A stretch of DNA of 64,000 bases from Terrimicrobiaceae bacterium (lineage in GTDB: Bacteria > Verrucomicrobiota > Verrucomicrobiia > Chthoniobacterales > Terrimicrobiaceae), in the NCBI GenBank assembly GCA_018402345.1, contig JAGYIV010000007.1, forward strand, positions 1 to 64,000, written 5' to 3'. A program made the translations under genes and the position numbers. Each line of letters opens with the position of its first letter. Position 1 is the stretch's first letter. Below, piece by piece: positions 9,669-19,437 of the stretch. Under the pieces are notes generated by a model. That model saw only the letters and a list, made by a program, of their open reading frames with translations, had not been told where the DNA came from and made no database searches.

Positions 9669-10111
9669 GGGTTGAGTATCCCCCTCTGTTGATTCTGGCC
9701 GATGAGGCGGCTTACAAAGCGCACTTCGTGGCCAAGTATTGCCGGGTGCCCGTCGAGACTTTCGATGGAATCCAGGTGTGGTTTCGTTCGGATAAGTTTG
9801 ATCACGACTTTTTCGAGAGTTCGCAGAGGAATGGGGTGAAAGACCGGTTTTCGATCGTTCGAGCGCAGCGCATGAACTGGATCGAAGCCACTCTGCAAGA
9901 TTCTCAGGCGGTTTTGAAGCAGGGCTGGATCAAGAGAGAGAAGAGGTATGATGCGATGCGCCGTGTCGCGATAGTGAGAGGAAACTATATCGTCGTGATC
10001 GCCCTCCATCTGCGAGATTTTCAGAAGGCCAACTTCGTGACGGCGTATCTGGCCGATACACCAAGAACACTCAGCCAAATCCAGAGTGCGCCGCTATGGC
10101 CAAGACGATAG
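9662..10111 (+). CDS. Small PBECR-like (barnase/EndoU/colicin/RelE-like) protein
   Basis: About 149 aa with GTG start candidates at 9662 and 9665; a ggagg run at about 9656 sits just upstream. The pattern KDRFSIVRAQRMNWIEATLQ, RRVAIVRGNYIVVIALHL and NFVTAYLAD resembles the PBECR superfamily of small phage- and toxin-associated nuclease-like domains, in which an R..R..WI motif is followed by two strands and F-x-T-x-Y. Assignment is by pattern only. It lies between the DUF3800 and HsdR genes, so it may be an accessory nuclease or toxin of the restriction island. Confidence 0.5.
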   Translation: MVRVEYPPLLILADEAAYKAHFVAKYCRVPVETFDGIQVWFRSDKFDHDFFESSQRNGVKDRFSIVRAQRMNWIEATLQDSQAVLKQGWIKREKRYDAMRRVAIVRGNYIVVIALHLRDFQKANFVTAYLADTPRTLSQIQSAPLWPRR

Positions 10112-10307
10112 AAAAAGAGAACCGCCGATTCGCATAGCTGGCTCGGCGGAGGCCTCTGTAGGTTCTGCTACCACTGGTAGAGACGCGAAAATTTTCTCCA
10201 ATTTTAGAAGACAAGCAATAAAATTTTTTGGAATTTTTTTGAGCCGGATGCGAAACGCCCGCACGCCATGCCCGCAGTGCCAAGAAAACCGAACCAAGCC
10301 AATCAAT

Positions 10308-13279
10308 ATGCCAAAAATAACCTCCGAAGCCTCGTTTGAAGAGCACATCGAAAATGTCCTGCTGAACCAGCACGGCTATTTTTCCGCCAAGCAGGAAGAC
10401 TACGACAAGGCCCTGTGCCTGCGGCCTGAGACGGTTATTTCCTTCATTCGCGCGACGCAGACTGAAAAGTGGGACGACTACTGCAAGCTGATCGGCAATC
10501 TGGATCAGGCGCGCACGAATGTCCTTAAACGAATCAAAGAGGTGGTGGACAGAGAGGGCGTCTTGCATGTTCTGCGAAAAGGCGTCGACGACACTACCTT
10601 TGGGCATTTTGACCTCTGCTACTTTGAGCCAACGAACCCTGTGGCGGCGGAGGCTCGACGGCTCTACAAGGAAAACCTCCTGCACGTGCAGCGGCAGTTG
10701 AAGTTTTCCGAGGCGGATGAGAAGTCGCTCGACTTGGTGATTTTTCTGAACGGCCTGCCCATTTTCACCACCGAGCTGAAGAATCAAGTCTCGGGGCAGA
10801 ATGCGGGCCACGCAGTGAAGCAATACAAAGAGACACGCGACCCGAAAGAACCGCTCTTCCGCTTCAGGCGCTGTCTGGCCCACTTTGCCGTGGATAACGA
10901 CCTCGTCTATGTGGCCACAGAACTGGCCGGTCCGAAGACGCTCTTCCTGCCCTTCAACCAAGGCTGCGACGGTGGTGCGGGCAACCCGCCGTGCAAGATC
11001 GGCTACGCAACCAGCTACCTGTGGCAGGAAATTTGGCAGAAGCCTCGCATCCTTGATCTGATCCAGCGGTTCATCCGCGTGGTGGATGTGCTGGATGACA
11101 AGGGCAAGAAGACCAACAAGCAGAGGCAGATTTTTCCGCGCTACCACCAACTCGGGTGTGTGCGCGAACTCGCGGCGGATGCCCAAAAGCACGGTGCGGG
11201 CAAGCGCTACCTGAACCAGCACAGCGCAGGCAGCGGCAAGACGAACTGCATCGCATGGCTGGCCAACAGCCTCGCCACTCTGCACACGCCCGACGGGAAG
11301 CCTGTCTTCAGCTCCGTGATTGTGATTTCCGACCGGCGGGTCATCGATCGCCAACTCCAACGCACGCTGGGCCAAGTCATCGAGACGAAGGGCAAGCTGG
11401 TGAATATCTCCGGCGATGATGGAATGACCTCGCGCGATCTCAAAACGGCTCTGGAAGACGGCAAGCGTATCATCGTCACCACGCTTCAAAAATTTGGTGT
11501 CATCATGGACAGCATGGGCGATCTGCCGGGCGAGCGCTTCGCGGTGATCGTGGACGAGGCGCACTCCTCGCAGGCAGGTGAAAGCGCCAGGGCGGTGCAG
11601 AAGGTTTTGTCCTACACCTCCGAGAACGAGCAAAAGGAGGAAGAAGAGAAATCCACCGAAGACCGGATTTTGGAGGAGCTGAAGGCGCGCGGCCCGCAAA
11701 AGAATGTGAGCTACTTTGCCTTCACGGCGACGCCCAAGCCGGAGACCTTACAGCAATTCGGAACCAAGCACCCGGATGGAACCTTCCGCCCATTCAGCCT
11801 CTACACGATGCGGCAGGCGATCGAGGAGGGCTTCATCCTCGATGTGCTGCGGAACTACACGACCTACGACCAGTATTGGGCGTTGCTGAAAAAGGTGGAA
11901 GACGACCCGCAGTTCGACGGGGCAAAAGCAAAGTCGCTGCTGAGAAAATTTGTGAGCCGTGATGAGCGCACGATCACTAAAAAGGTCGCCATCATGGTGG
12001 ACCATTTCCAATCCACAGTGAGCGGCAAGCTCGACGGCAAAGCCAAGGCGATGATCGTGACCTCCTCCCGCTTGCACGCGGTGCGCTACAAGCTCGCGGT
12101 GGATGAGTATTTGAAAACCATCGGCAGCCCATTCAAGGCGTTGGTGGCTTTTACCGATGTGGTGAAGGATTCCAAGGACGGCAAGGAATACACGGAAGCC
12201 AACATGAACGGGTTTCCCGACACGGCAACGGCCGACCGCTTCGAGGCGGATGAAAACCGAATCCTCATCGTGGCGAGCAAATTCCAGACGGGGTTCGACC
12301 AACCCAAGCTGGTCGCCATGTATGTGGACAAAAAACTGAGCGGTGTGACCTGTGTGCAAACGCTCTCGCGTCTGAACCGCACCACGGCAGGCAAGGAGGA
12401 AACCTTCGTGCTGGATTTCGAAAACACTGCCCAGGACATAGAGGAGAGCTTCCAGCCCTTCTACGACCGGATCATCCTTTCGAAGGAAACTGACCCGAAC
12501 CAGCTCTACAACATCCGCACGGATTTGGAGAAATTCGGTATCCACGAAACGGCGGATGTTGATGCGTTCGCTCAATTGTGGTTTGCCACGAAGCCAGATA
12601 TCGAAAAGCTCCACGCGAAGGCCGACCCAATAGCCAAGCGCTGGCAGGACGAGCCTGAAGAGCAACAAGTCGACTACAAATCCAAGGCGCGGGATTTTGT
12701 GAAGCTCTATTCCTTCATGTCAGGGCTTGTCCCAATCCATGACACGGGGCTGGAAAAACTCTTCGTCTTCCTGCGTTTTTTGCCGAAACTTCCAGCCAAG
12801 ACGGGCAGCCTGCCCCCAGAAGTCACCGGCATGGTGGACATGGAAAAGTTGGCCGTGCGAAAAAAAGAGAAAAAAGACATCGGCTTGAAGCGCGAAGAAA
12901 CCAGAGTGGATCCTCTCGATTATGGGAGCGGAGCCACACTCACCGAGAAGAGCGCGAGGCACTCTCGAAAATCATCGAAGACCTCAACTCCCGCTTCAAC
13001 ACCTCTTTCACCGAGGACGAGATCATGGTCATCAAGCAGCTTGAGAAGAAGATCGGTGAAGACGAGGCGCTCCAACAGCAACTTAAAAACGGCTCCAGAC
13101 ACGCTGTTGCCGCGACCTTCCGGCAAGTAGCTGAGGACGCGCTCGAAGACATCATCAACGAGAACGACAGGTTTTACAGAAAGGTTCGGGACGATGAAGA
13201 AGTCTCCAAGGAGTTTTTCAGCAAATTATTTGAGTGGTATATGCAAAACAAGGCCCCGAGGAAACCGAATCAAGCATGA
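10308..13279 (+). CDS. hsdR: Type I restriction endonuclease subunit R, HsdR (one frameshift)
   Basis: I start at the ATG at 10308 (MPKITSEASFEEHIE) rather than further upstream, where residues are arginine-rich and unlike the family. An N-terminal PDDEXK nuclease is marked by LDLVIFLNGLP then TELKNQ. Helicase motifs follow: SAGSGKTN (about residue 305), VDEAHSSQAGE (about 415), SYFAFTATPKPE, and the second RecA-like lobe with FQTGFDQPKL and TLSRLNRTTAGKEE. Near 12945 a one-base shift is needed, after which ALSKIIEDLNSRFNTSFTED and the C-terminal helical region continue to the TGA at 13277. Length about 990 aa is normal. It translocates DNA and cleaves with HsdM/HsdS. Confidence 0.85.
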
Positions 13280-14599
13280 GCCTGACAACGACAGTTCTTT
13301 TCGACCGCCCGCAAAAGGAGATCGCATCTCTCATTCAAGCGCGACTGGCAGCGTGTGAAACCGCCAAAATCGTTACTGGATTTGCCACACCGGGTGGTCT
13401 GGCAGCCATAGCCGGTCCCATCAAGACAAGACCGAGCATCCTTTCCACACTCATCGTGGGTGCGGGCACCTACCCGGCGTTTGAAGCACTGGATGGGTTG
13501 TTGGCTGCTGGAGTTTCCCCGAGCAGTTTATTCATTCACCTTGGGCATACGGCTAAGACAACTAGCAAAACGAACCCTTTTGCACGATACCGCCCAATGC
13601 TTCACAGCAAGATTTACTACTTTGAGATGCTGAATGGAACGGCGAGCGCCATCATCGGGTCAAACAATCTCACCTCATTTGCTTTGAATGGGTTAAATGG
13701 CGAAGCAAGTGTTCTTTTAGAGGGTGAAAAGCAGAATCCGGCGTTTGAGGAAATTCGCAAACACATAGCCGAGGCTCAAATTCAAGCTAGACAATATAAC
13801 ACCTTAATGAAGTCGGCTTATGCCTATTGGTTTAGGGAGTATTTGGCCGGACTTGCGGCGGAGATACAGGAGCCGCGTGATTCTACAAAAGTAAGAACAA
13901 TCCTAATTTTTGCTCAGTCAGAAAAGGGTTCGGATCCCTGCACCGGTGATAAAATATTCTTTGAAATACCGCATGGGATTACGCTTCTTGAGAAACTGAA
14001 AACTGAAGTTCACTTGTTTCTTTTTGATGCCCTGCCGCCAAATCCAATGGCTGCACTTAATCAAGCGGCAAGCTCCAAGCGCAGATTCTCATGCATTGTA
14101 ACTGGTCTTACTGACAAGCAAGGCTTTACAGAGGTTCCGGCTGACTGGAAAATTTTGGACGCGGCAATCCCCCACCTTGAAGAAATTCCCTCTGGGACAC
14201 TCCGACCTGCTACCGCCAAAAATAAGGATCAAGTGCAGGCTGAGGTAAAAGAGACCGCTTGGCACCGTTCCAAACTATATTTTTAAGCATGGTATTAATA
14301 AATGGGATCCAGTTTATAAGCATAATGATAAAACATCTTTAATCCCTGATCATGGAGGACCTGCATTTGAATCGAAAGGGGCGGCATCAAACCAAGAGAT
14401 GTGGCATTTAGTGACAGATTTGAAACCGAGGGAGCGGGGCTCTAAAGAGAAAGACCAAATGTTCTTGGACCTAGTGTCTCCCACCTCCCATTCATTTACT
14501 TTGGTCTCAATTGGGCTCGAAAAAAAACCAATATCAAAAGCAAGACAAGGTGTAAAAGAGAAAGACGATAACCAGCGTGACCTTTTTGAAAAAAAATAG
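13276..14599 (+). CDS. Phospholipase D-like domain nuclease (frameshifted)
   Basis: Starts by ATGA overlap with hsdR (MSLTTTVLFDRPQKEI). The PLD-type motif is MLHSKIYYFE followed by AIIGSNNLTSFALNGLNGEA (about residues 114-150), i.e. H-x-K...N-x-x, as in restriction- or repair-associated PLD nucleases. The first frame ends at 14286. A second frame from about 14282 reads FKHGINKWDPVYKHNDK and ends DNQRDLFEKK at 14599, so a frameshift near 14275 is likely and the intact product would be about 440 aa. PLD nucleases occur in DISARM and with type I systems, but the partners here are Hsd proteins. Confidence 0.75.
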
Positions 14600-15045
14600 T
14601 TACCTTGGGCTCTTTACGGTTGAGTCATGGCGCGAGTTTAGGCGCCACGGCGGAACAGTGATGGGATTTACCGAGAAGAAGCGTGCTGCTGCTGCTCGAT
14701 TAAATCCCGGAGACAAAATCCTGTGCTATCTCAGCAAAGTGTCTGCTTTTGTGGGTGTGATGGAGGTAACGGGGCCATCCTATTTCGATACAGCTAAAAT
14801 CTGGAGCGATGGCCTTTTCCCGGTTCGTCTTCCTGTTCGCCTGATTGATGAACTGCCTCTTGCCAACGCCGTCCCCATCCGAAGCCTCATGGGAAAGCTC
14901 AGTTTTCTTAAACCCGGACCTGGATGGACAATCCATGTCCGCAGTTCCCAAGGAAGTGGCAAGAGAGCGACGCAGCAGCAGTCGAAGCAGCCGTAGCCGC
15001 TGCGAAAAAAGGCGTGTCCAAAGTCAGCAGCAAAATCATTTTGCC
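14577..15045 (+). CDS. EVE (PUA-like) domain protein, frameshifted near its end
   Basis: The sequence NSYLGLFTVESWREFRRHG, NPGDKILCYLSKVSAFVGVM and SLMGKLSFLKPGPGW is a full EVE domain, a PUA/YTH-like fold that binds modified bases. Start candidates are GTG at 14577 and TTG at 14586, overlapping the PLD gene. Near 14945 a frame change is needed to reach ESDAAAVEAAVAAAKKG, a normal EVE C-terminal helix. The same frame then runs without a stop into the Gp88-like region, so the two may be one fused protein. EVE proteins often accompany Mrr/McrBC-type restriction, matching the context here. Confidence 0.7.
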
Positions 15046-15885
15046 TAATTCATCCCCGAGAAAAGCTACAAAACTGCCGGAAAGCGTTCGCGTGGGAAAA
15101 ATCGTCCGTAAAACGCGGGAGCTATTGGCATCAGAAAAAACCGAGTTGCTGGGCTCCTACGAAAATGTCCTCTCCTTTAACAAGGTTACCGGGCACAGCG
15201 TGAATGTCCCGATCGCAGAGACCTGCAAGCCCACAGCGGTCTGCATGAAGACATGCTACTTCGCAGTCGGGGCACCGAGCTGGTCCAACTCACTGCGCCA
15301 CCAACGCAAAGTGATGGCAACGATGAAAGCCGATCCGGCAGCCTTTGCGGAGCGTGTCGCACTGGAATACGACAGCCTTAGCTTGTCATTCATTCGATGG
15401 AATGGTGGCGGGGATTTATTTGCGGAAAATGTGGCGGCAATCAACCACCTGGGGAAAATTCGACCGGATATCCCAATTTGGGTGGTTACAAGGCTCCCCG
15501 AGTGGGCATCCCAGATCGAGCAAGCTCCGAATGTCTTCATCCACTTTAGCTTGGATAAATATTCCTTGATCGCCGTGGCGATTTCCTTCGCCTAAAGCCC
15601 AAGAGCAGTAACTACTTTTTCTCGTATCAATGCGATAAAGACGAGGTGCCGAATCCCAGGAATTTGGAAAATGTGGCCGTGCTGTTCTTCGATGGCTACA
15701 AACCAACATGCGATCTCAAAAATTACTCCACTGAAGTCGTTTGCCCGCTCAATTTAAGCAGCGATATCTCGGATGTGTGCAGGAAATGCAGGCGGTGCTT
15801 CAATGGTGCTGCCGTAAATTTTTCCAGAGGCATTAATTTACAACAAGAAACGACCAAGAAAATTACAAGCGCACATGAAGGATAA
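15014..15885 (+). CDS. Gp88-like protein, frameshifted; possible fusion to the EVE domain
   Basis: From a possible GTG at 15014 the frame reads LLGSYENVLSFNKVTGHSVN, then AETCKPTAVCMKTCYFAVG and FIRWNGGGDLF, then IPIWVVTRLPEW. After a shift near 15565 it continues RLKPKSSNYFFSYQCDKDE and ends with a cysteine-rich tail EVVCPLN...DVCRKCRRCFNG. The paired Cys clusters and order resemble the phage Gp88 family, of unknown function. It may be a separate gene or the C-terminal half of an EVE-Gp88 fusion, since no stop lies between them in this frame. Confidence 0.55.
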
Positions 15886-16283
15886 ATCGCAACCGTTAGA
15901 GGATTTTTATCCTGCTCTGCGCCAATGAAGAATCAGTCCGCGCTATGTTGTTGCAGGAGTATGGCGACCGTGCCCCCACTCTTCTCGACGCGATGGAGAA
16001 TCGGACCGAGATTCCAGATGAGTTTGAGTTTTTCAGTGACCAAATTCTCGAACACATCAACGATTCCGCCGAGGAGGTCGATAGTTTCGAAATTGAATGT
16101 CTTTCGTCCTACTCAACCACCTCAACAGTCTCAATTAAATGTTTTTCTGAAATCTATTGGGTGAGCAATTTCGAGTTTGGTGACATCTGCTATTTCTCCA
16201 AAGAGGAGGATGCTATGAAGGCAGCCAAAGAAGAATTTGGCAACTTTGATAACCCTGAAATCAATCTGGACGATTTGGAATAG
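15875..16283 (+). CDS. Hypothetical acidic protein, frameshifted
   Basis: ATG at 15875 (MKDKSQPLEDFYP) overlaps the previous stop. A one-base shift near 15920 leads to NEESVRAMLLQEYGDRAPTL, FEFFSDQILEHINDSAEEVD, then FGDICYFSKEEDAMKAAKEE, ending FDNPEINLDDLE. About 135 aa, very acidic, no membrane segment. Unrecognised; probably the last gene of the restriction-island transcript. Confidence 0.5.
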
Positions 16284-16609
16284 TGAATATGCACCCAATT
16301 TAGGGCTGCAAATTGCTGTTTTCTAAATCGGGCAATTTTTCGACACTAAAAAAACAAACTCCACAAATGCCCCAACTGGCTCGATATTTGCAGGAGGCGT
16401 TTGAGCGGAATTGCCCGAGGGGGTGGCAGAGATGATTTGCATGTAACGAGTAGCGAGTAAAGAGTAACGGGTCCAGTGGCGGAGGGCAGAACCCAGTGCT
16501 GCAGGAGGTGGCGACGGGACGGAGGGTTTGGGTGGAGTTGGCTTCGAGTTATTCCATTTTTAAAATAAAACATCTTGCAGTTGCAACATCCATACAACAG
16601 ATTGACTGC
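16284..16609. repeat. Intergenic stretch with a heptamer array
   Basis: No gene is supported here. Positions about 16445-16472 contain a period-7 run (taacgag, tagcgag, taaagag, taacggg) of the same family as 583-617. The remainder is GC-rich spacer and then an AT-rich stretch (16545-16605) that could hold the promoter of the following toxin-antitoxin pair. Confidence 0.55.
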
Positions 16610-16897
16610 ATGAAAATGGTAGCCACCCGTGATCTCGCCGCGAAATCCGGTTTCGTCATGAAGGAACTCGAAGCCGAGGGGTTTTTAGTTGTAACGAAGG
16701 ATGGGAAACCTCGTTCGATTCTGATTCCGACCTCGGACGAGACTCTTGTTGAGGATCTTCGGGACTGCATGTATGCGAGAGCTTCCCGCTTGCTGGGCAA
16801 AGCACAAATCGAATCCCTCGCGAAGGGCTTGGACTCTTTATCGCCGGATGACATTGACAAGGAGATAAAAGCCACGCGGATGTCCCGCAAGAGATGA
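16610..16897 (+). CDS. Type II antitoxin, Phd/YefM family
   Basis: 95 aa from the ATG at 16610 (MKMVATRDLAAKSGFVMKEL). The VTKDGKPRSILIP segment is the Phd/YefM signature (strand-loop-strand after the DNA-binding helices), and the C-terminal acidic helix would mask the toxin. The stop overlaps the PIN toxin start by ATGA, the usual antitoxin-first order. Probably autoregulated from the AT-rich region just upstream. Confidence 0.8.
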   Translation: MKMVATRDLAAKSGFVMKELEAEGFLVVTKDGKPRSILIPTSDETLVEDLRDCMYARASRLLGKAQIESLAKGLDSLSPDDIDKEIKATRMSRKR

Positions 16898-17298
16898 GAA
16901 TTTGGGTTTTCGATACCAATGTGATTGTGTCCGCGCACCTTTCCCCTTTCGGTGTGCCAGCCAGGTTGCTTAGTGAGATTTATGCGCGGCGTTTGAGGAT
17001 GGCTTATGATTTTCGAATTCTTGCCGAATACCGGGAGGTTCTTGGGCGGAAGAAGTTCGGCCTTTCCTCGCTGGCAGTGAGTGGGTTCTTGCAGGTCTTG
17101 GAAGATCAGCATCTTGTAAATCCCATCCCTCTCAAAAGAAGTCTGCCGGATCCTGACGACCTGATTTTTCTGGAGGTGGCGCATGCCACGAGCGATCGGC
17201 TTCTTGTGTCGGGAAACACCAAGCATTACCCGCAAAAATGTCGGGGAGTTGTTCAAGTTTTGACGCCGACCGAGGCTTGGTCGCTTCTTTTAGAATGA
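16894..17298 (+). CDS. PIN-domain toxin (COG2402-type RNase)
   Basis: 134 aa. The PIN acidic residues are visible: D7 in VFDTNVIVSA, the LAEYREVLGRKKF helix with E46, and the PDPDDLIFLEVA motif (about residues 86-97), ending with TGN-like VSGNTKHYP. This matches the putative PIN-family toxin group, whose members cleave RNA. It pairs with the overlapping Phd-type antitoxin. A paralogous pair in opposite orientation lies at 20396-21165. Confidence 0.85.
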   Translation: MRIWVFDTNVIVSAHLSPFGVPARLLSEIYARRLRMAYDFRILAEYREVLGRKKFGLSSLAVSGFLQVLEDQHLVNPIPLKRSLPDPDDLIFLEVAHATSDRLLVSGNTKHYPQKCRGVVQVLTPTEAWSLLLE

Positions 17299-17341
17299 TT
17301 CTTTCCCTCGTGCCACCTGCGGAACAATTGAAATTAATCCT

Positions 17342-17572
17342 ATGAAAACCATTCCCTATCGGTGTGATGAATCCCGCCACAAGGCATTGCTCGGTGCGGC
17401 CAAGGCCTCGGGAACAAGCGTGCAGAAACTTTTTGATCAATTTGTAACCGAGGTTTTGACGGAGCGACAAGTGGAAGCCCGGTTCGCTGCCCGGCAAGCG
17501 AGGGGAAATCCCGAGCGGGGCCGCCAATTGCTGGCCGAAGTTCGTCAACGCCTTCGCCCAGTGGAGCCATAA
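17342..17572 (+). CDS. Small hypothetical protein, possible antitoxin
   Basis: 76 aa, basic and helical: MKTIPYRCDESRHKALLGAA, then a FDQFVTEVLTERQVEARFAA helix. Size and layout are compatible with a ribbon-helix-helix-like antitoxin but no toxin partner is evident. ATG at 17342 lies 43 bases after the PIN toxin. Confidence 0.45.
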   Translation: MKTIPYRCDESRHKALLGAAKASGTSVQKLFDQFVTEVLTERQVEARFAARQARGNPERGRQLLAEVRQRLRPVEP

Positions 17573-17587
17573 GCTCCCCCGAGCCTC

Positions 17588-17818
17588 ATGGGGATGGGCC
17601 TGCAGGCGTATGCGGAGATCGACCAGAAGCATCCGCTCTTCGATGGCAACCGGGCTTGGCGGCATTTGCACGAAAAACTGGGGATGGCGGCGACGCCGCT
17701 GAAGGAAATGGAGTCGCGGCAGGTGGACCGGTTCTGGCGCTGGGCGGAGGGATTCAAGGATGTGCTGGGGATTCAAAAAGCCCCGGTGGTGCTGACCGCA
17801 CCGCTTTGGGGATACTGA
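17588..17818 (+). CDS. Small hypothetical protein
   Basis: 76 aa (MGMGLQAYAEIDQKHPLFDG; RFWRWAEGFKDVLGIQ). Not recognised. A start 16 bases after the previous stop suggests co-transcription. It could be a fragment of a larger protein, since it begins abruptly in a well-structured stretch. Confidence 0.35.
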   Translation: MGMGLQAYAEIDQKHPLFDGNRAWRHLHEKLGMAATPLKEMESRQVDRFWRWAEGFKDVLGIQKAPVVLTAPLWGY

Positions 17819-18125
17819 GGAAGAGGGAGTTGCGTGTGGCGGGTAAAAGAGTAGCGGGTGGGAGCGCCAACGTCCCCGTTGGCAACTCTGGCACCGAGGG
17901 GCCGAGGAGGACCTCGGCGTTCCCATGCGTTGGGGATACCTCGTCGAAACAGGTTCGTTGTTCCGCTACACAAGCAAACATCGCCTTCGCTGATATATGG
18001 ACAAATGGCAATAAGTCCATAGGTCATTCAACTGATCAATCCCAGAATTCAAGCTCCCATCTCAGGCAGGAGACAGTCCCGCGTGGCTGCTTGACATTGT
18101 TTCATTTTAAGGCAACATAAGTGCC
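17819..18125. other. Intergenic region with small palindromes
   Basis: No convincing gene. It holds a heptamer-like run near 17838-17860 (gcgggta, aaagagt, agcgggt) and two hairpins: gccaacg/cgttggc (17867-17883) and gccgagg/cctcggc (17901-17918). A hairpin of the second type recurs at 44115-44132, so these are probably dispersed REP-like elements. Confidence 0.5.
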
Positions 18126-18473
18126 GTGCTTGTCATTGATTTTTTCGTTTCTCCGGACGGGAATTCACCCGTGGTGGAATATCTTGATGGTCTCAATGGC
18201 AAGCAGGCAGCCAAGGTGCTGTGGACTCTTTCCGCGATAAAACTGACCCACCCGGCACCTTCGGTTTACCTGAAAAAGATGGTGGCGACGGACGATCTTT
18301 GGGAGGTGCGTGTGATCTTTGCAGGAAACATATTCCGCCTGTTGGGGTGGCGGGATGGCACGGACAAGCTGGTCTTGGCCCACGGCTTCACCAAAAAGAC
18401 GGAGAAGACCCCGTTGCAGGAAATTCGAACAACCGAAACCCGAAAGAAAATTTATGAAAACAAAGAAACCTGA
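18126..18473 (+). CDS. RelE/HigB-type toxin
   Basis: 115 aa from a GTG start (MLVIDFFVSPDGNSPVVEYL). YLKKMVATDDLWEVRVIFAG, FRLLGWRDG and LVLAHGFTKKTEKTP are the successive strands of the Gp49/HigB branch of RelE-like mRNA interferases. The end overlaps the start of the antitoxin by 20 bases, giving the toxin-first order typical of higBA. Confidence 0.85.
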   Translation: MLVIDFFVSPDGNSPVVEYLDGLNGKQAAKVLWTLSAIKLTHPAPSVYLKKMVATDDLWEVRVIFAGNIFRLLGWRDGTDKLVLAHGFTKKTEKTPLQEIRTTETRKKIYENKET

Positions 18474-18744
18474 TGACTTGGACCGCTACATCGCTCAGCG
18501 AAAGACGAAGGATGCGGAGTTCGCGGCCGCCTACGACAGTGAGCAGGCGGAGTGGGAGATCGGCCAACTTTTGTCAAAGTCCCGCGAGAGCGCTGGTCTC
18601 ACTCAAGAGGCATTGGCTCAAAAAATAGGCTCCACGCGCAGTGCAATCTGCCGCTACGAAAGGCATCCGGCGAACCTCACACTCTCCACACTGGAAAAAG
18701 TCGCCCGCGCCACCGGGAGGCGTCTGGTCGTGAAATTTGCTTGA
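18454..18744 (+). CDS. HigA-type XRE-family antitoxin
   Basis: 96 aa. The C-terminal helix-turn-helix is clear: LLSKSRESAGLTQEALAQKI, GSTRSAICRYE, LSTLEKVARATGRRL. I choose the ATG at 18454 (MKTKKPDDLDRYIAQ), which overlaps the toxin gene. It should neutralise the upstream toxin and repress the pair. Confidence 0.85.
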   Translation: MKTKKPDDLDRYIAQRKTKDAEFAAAYDSEQAEWEIGQLLSKSRESAGLTQEALAQKIGSTRSAICRYERHPANLTLSTLEKVARATGRRLVVKFA

Positions 18745-18778
18745 GCGAAGTGCGGCGGGCTTGAGTCGCGCTTGCGGA

Positions 18779-18883
18779 ATGATCCTGGCTGAATATCTGA
18801 ACACGATCTTCATCGCGAAGAAGCCGCCGGAGGGTGGTTGGCCCGAGAAATTTGCCATTTTTTCGGAGATTTTTCCAAAATGA
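18779..18883 (+). repeat. Direct repeat copy 1 (coding-like remnant)
   Basis: The DNA encoding MILAEYLNTIFIAKKPPEGG is nearly repeated at 19560-19620 (ILAEYLKTIFIAKKPPEDG). Over about 60 bases there are five differences, four of them at third codon positions, as if both copies once evolved under coding selection. Here the frame is open from an ATG at 18779 to a TGA at 18881. No product is recognised. Confidence 0.5.
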
Positions 18884-18929
18884 CCGATTGCTTGCCGCTT
18901 ATCCAGAGTTCGCCCCAAACTCCCCATCC

Positions 18930-19379
18930 ATGAAAACCAAAGACTGCGAAGTCTGCGGGAATCCGATTCCGGCACAGGCATTCACTTGCCAATTCTGCAG
19001 TGCCTCGCAGTCGGTGGAGAATTTTCCCAAAACCCGCGAGCGCGTCATCTCCAGCAATCTGGAGGCGGGCCTTCCCTCTGCGGAGCAGGCACTGGAACGA
19101 TTGGAACGCACCCTCCGCGAAGCCCGATCCTGCGGGGCAAAGGTCGTTCGACTCATCCACGGTTACGGGTCTACCGGGCGGGGCGGCAAAATCCGCGAGG
19201 CCGTTCGGCGCGAACTCGGAAGAAAACTGGCTCGTTGCGAGGTTAAGGCCGTGGTTCCCGGAGAAAACTACTCTTCCACAACGAACTCTGGCCGAGACCT
19301 ACTCTCCCGTTTTAAGGAACTCAAAACCACCGAGCGCTCGGACTCCAGCAACCCTGGATTGACCATTATCGAAATCTGA
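18930..19379 (+). CDS. Zinc-ribbon plus Smr (MutS2-type) domain protein
   Basis: 149 aa from the ATG at 18930. It opens with a four-cysteine ribbon (CEVCGNPIP...TCQFC, residues 5-24). The Smr domain follows with EQALERLERTLREARSCGAK and the hallmark VRLIHGYGSTGRGGKIREAV, then the C-terminal G-rich strand region. Smr domains are nicking or RNA-cleaving endonucleases. It lies between the two direct-repeat copies, so it may have arrived with them. Confidence 0.75.
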   Translation: MKTKDCEVCGNPIPAQAFTCQFCSASQSVENFPKTRERVISSNLEAGLPSAEQALERLERTLREARSCGAKVVRLIHGYGSTGRGGKIREAVRRELGRKLARCEVKAVVPGENYSSTTNSGRDLLSRFKELKTTERSDSSNPGLTIIEI

Positions 19380-19437
19380 CTACAGAAAAAAATCGCGGGT
19401 AGGACAGTTTTTGTCCTACCAAACCTGCGAGGATGGT

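Noticed and set aside
10071-11699. 542-aa minus-strand open frame
   Set aside because: Antisense to the hsdR helicase and nuclease motifs, with no family resemblance.
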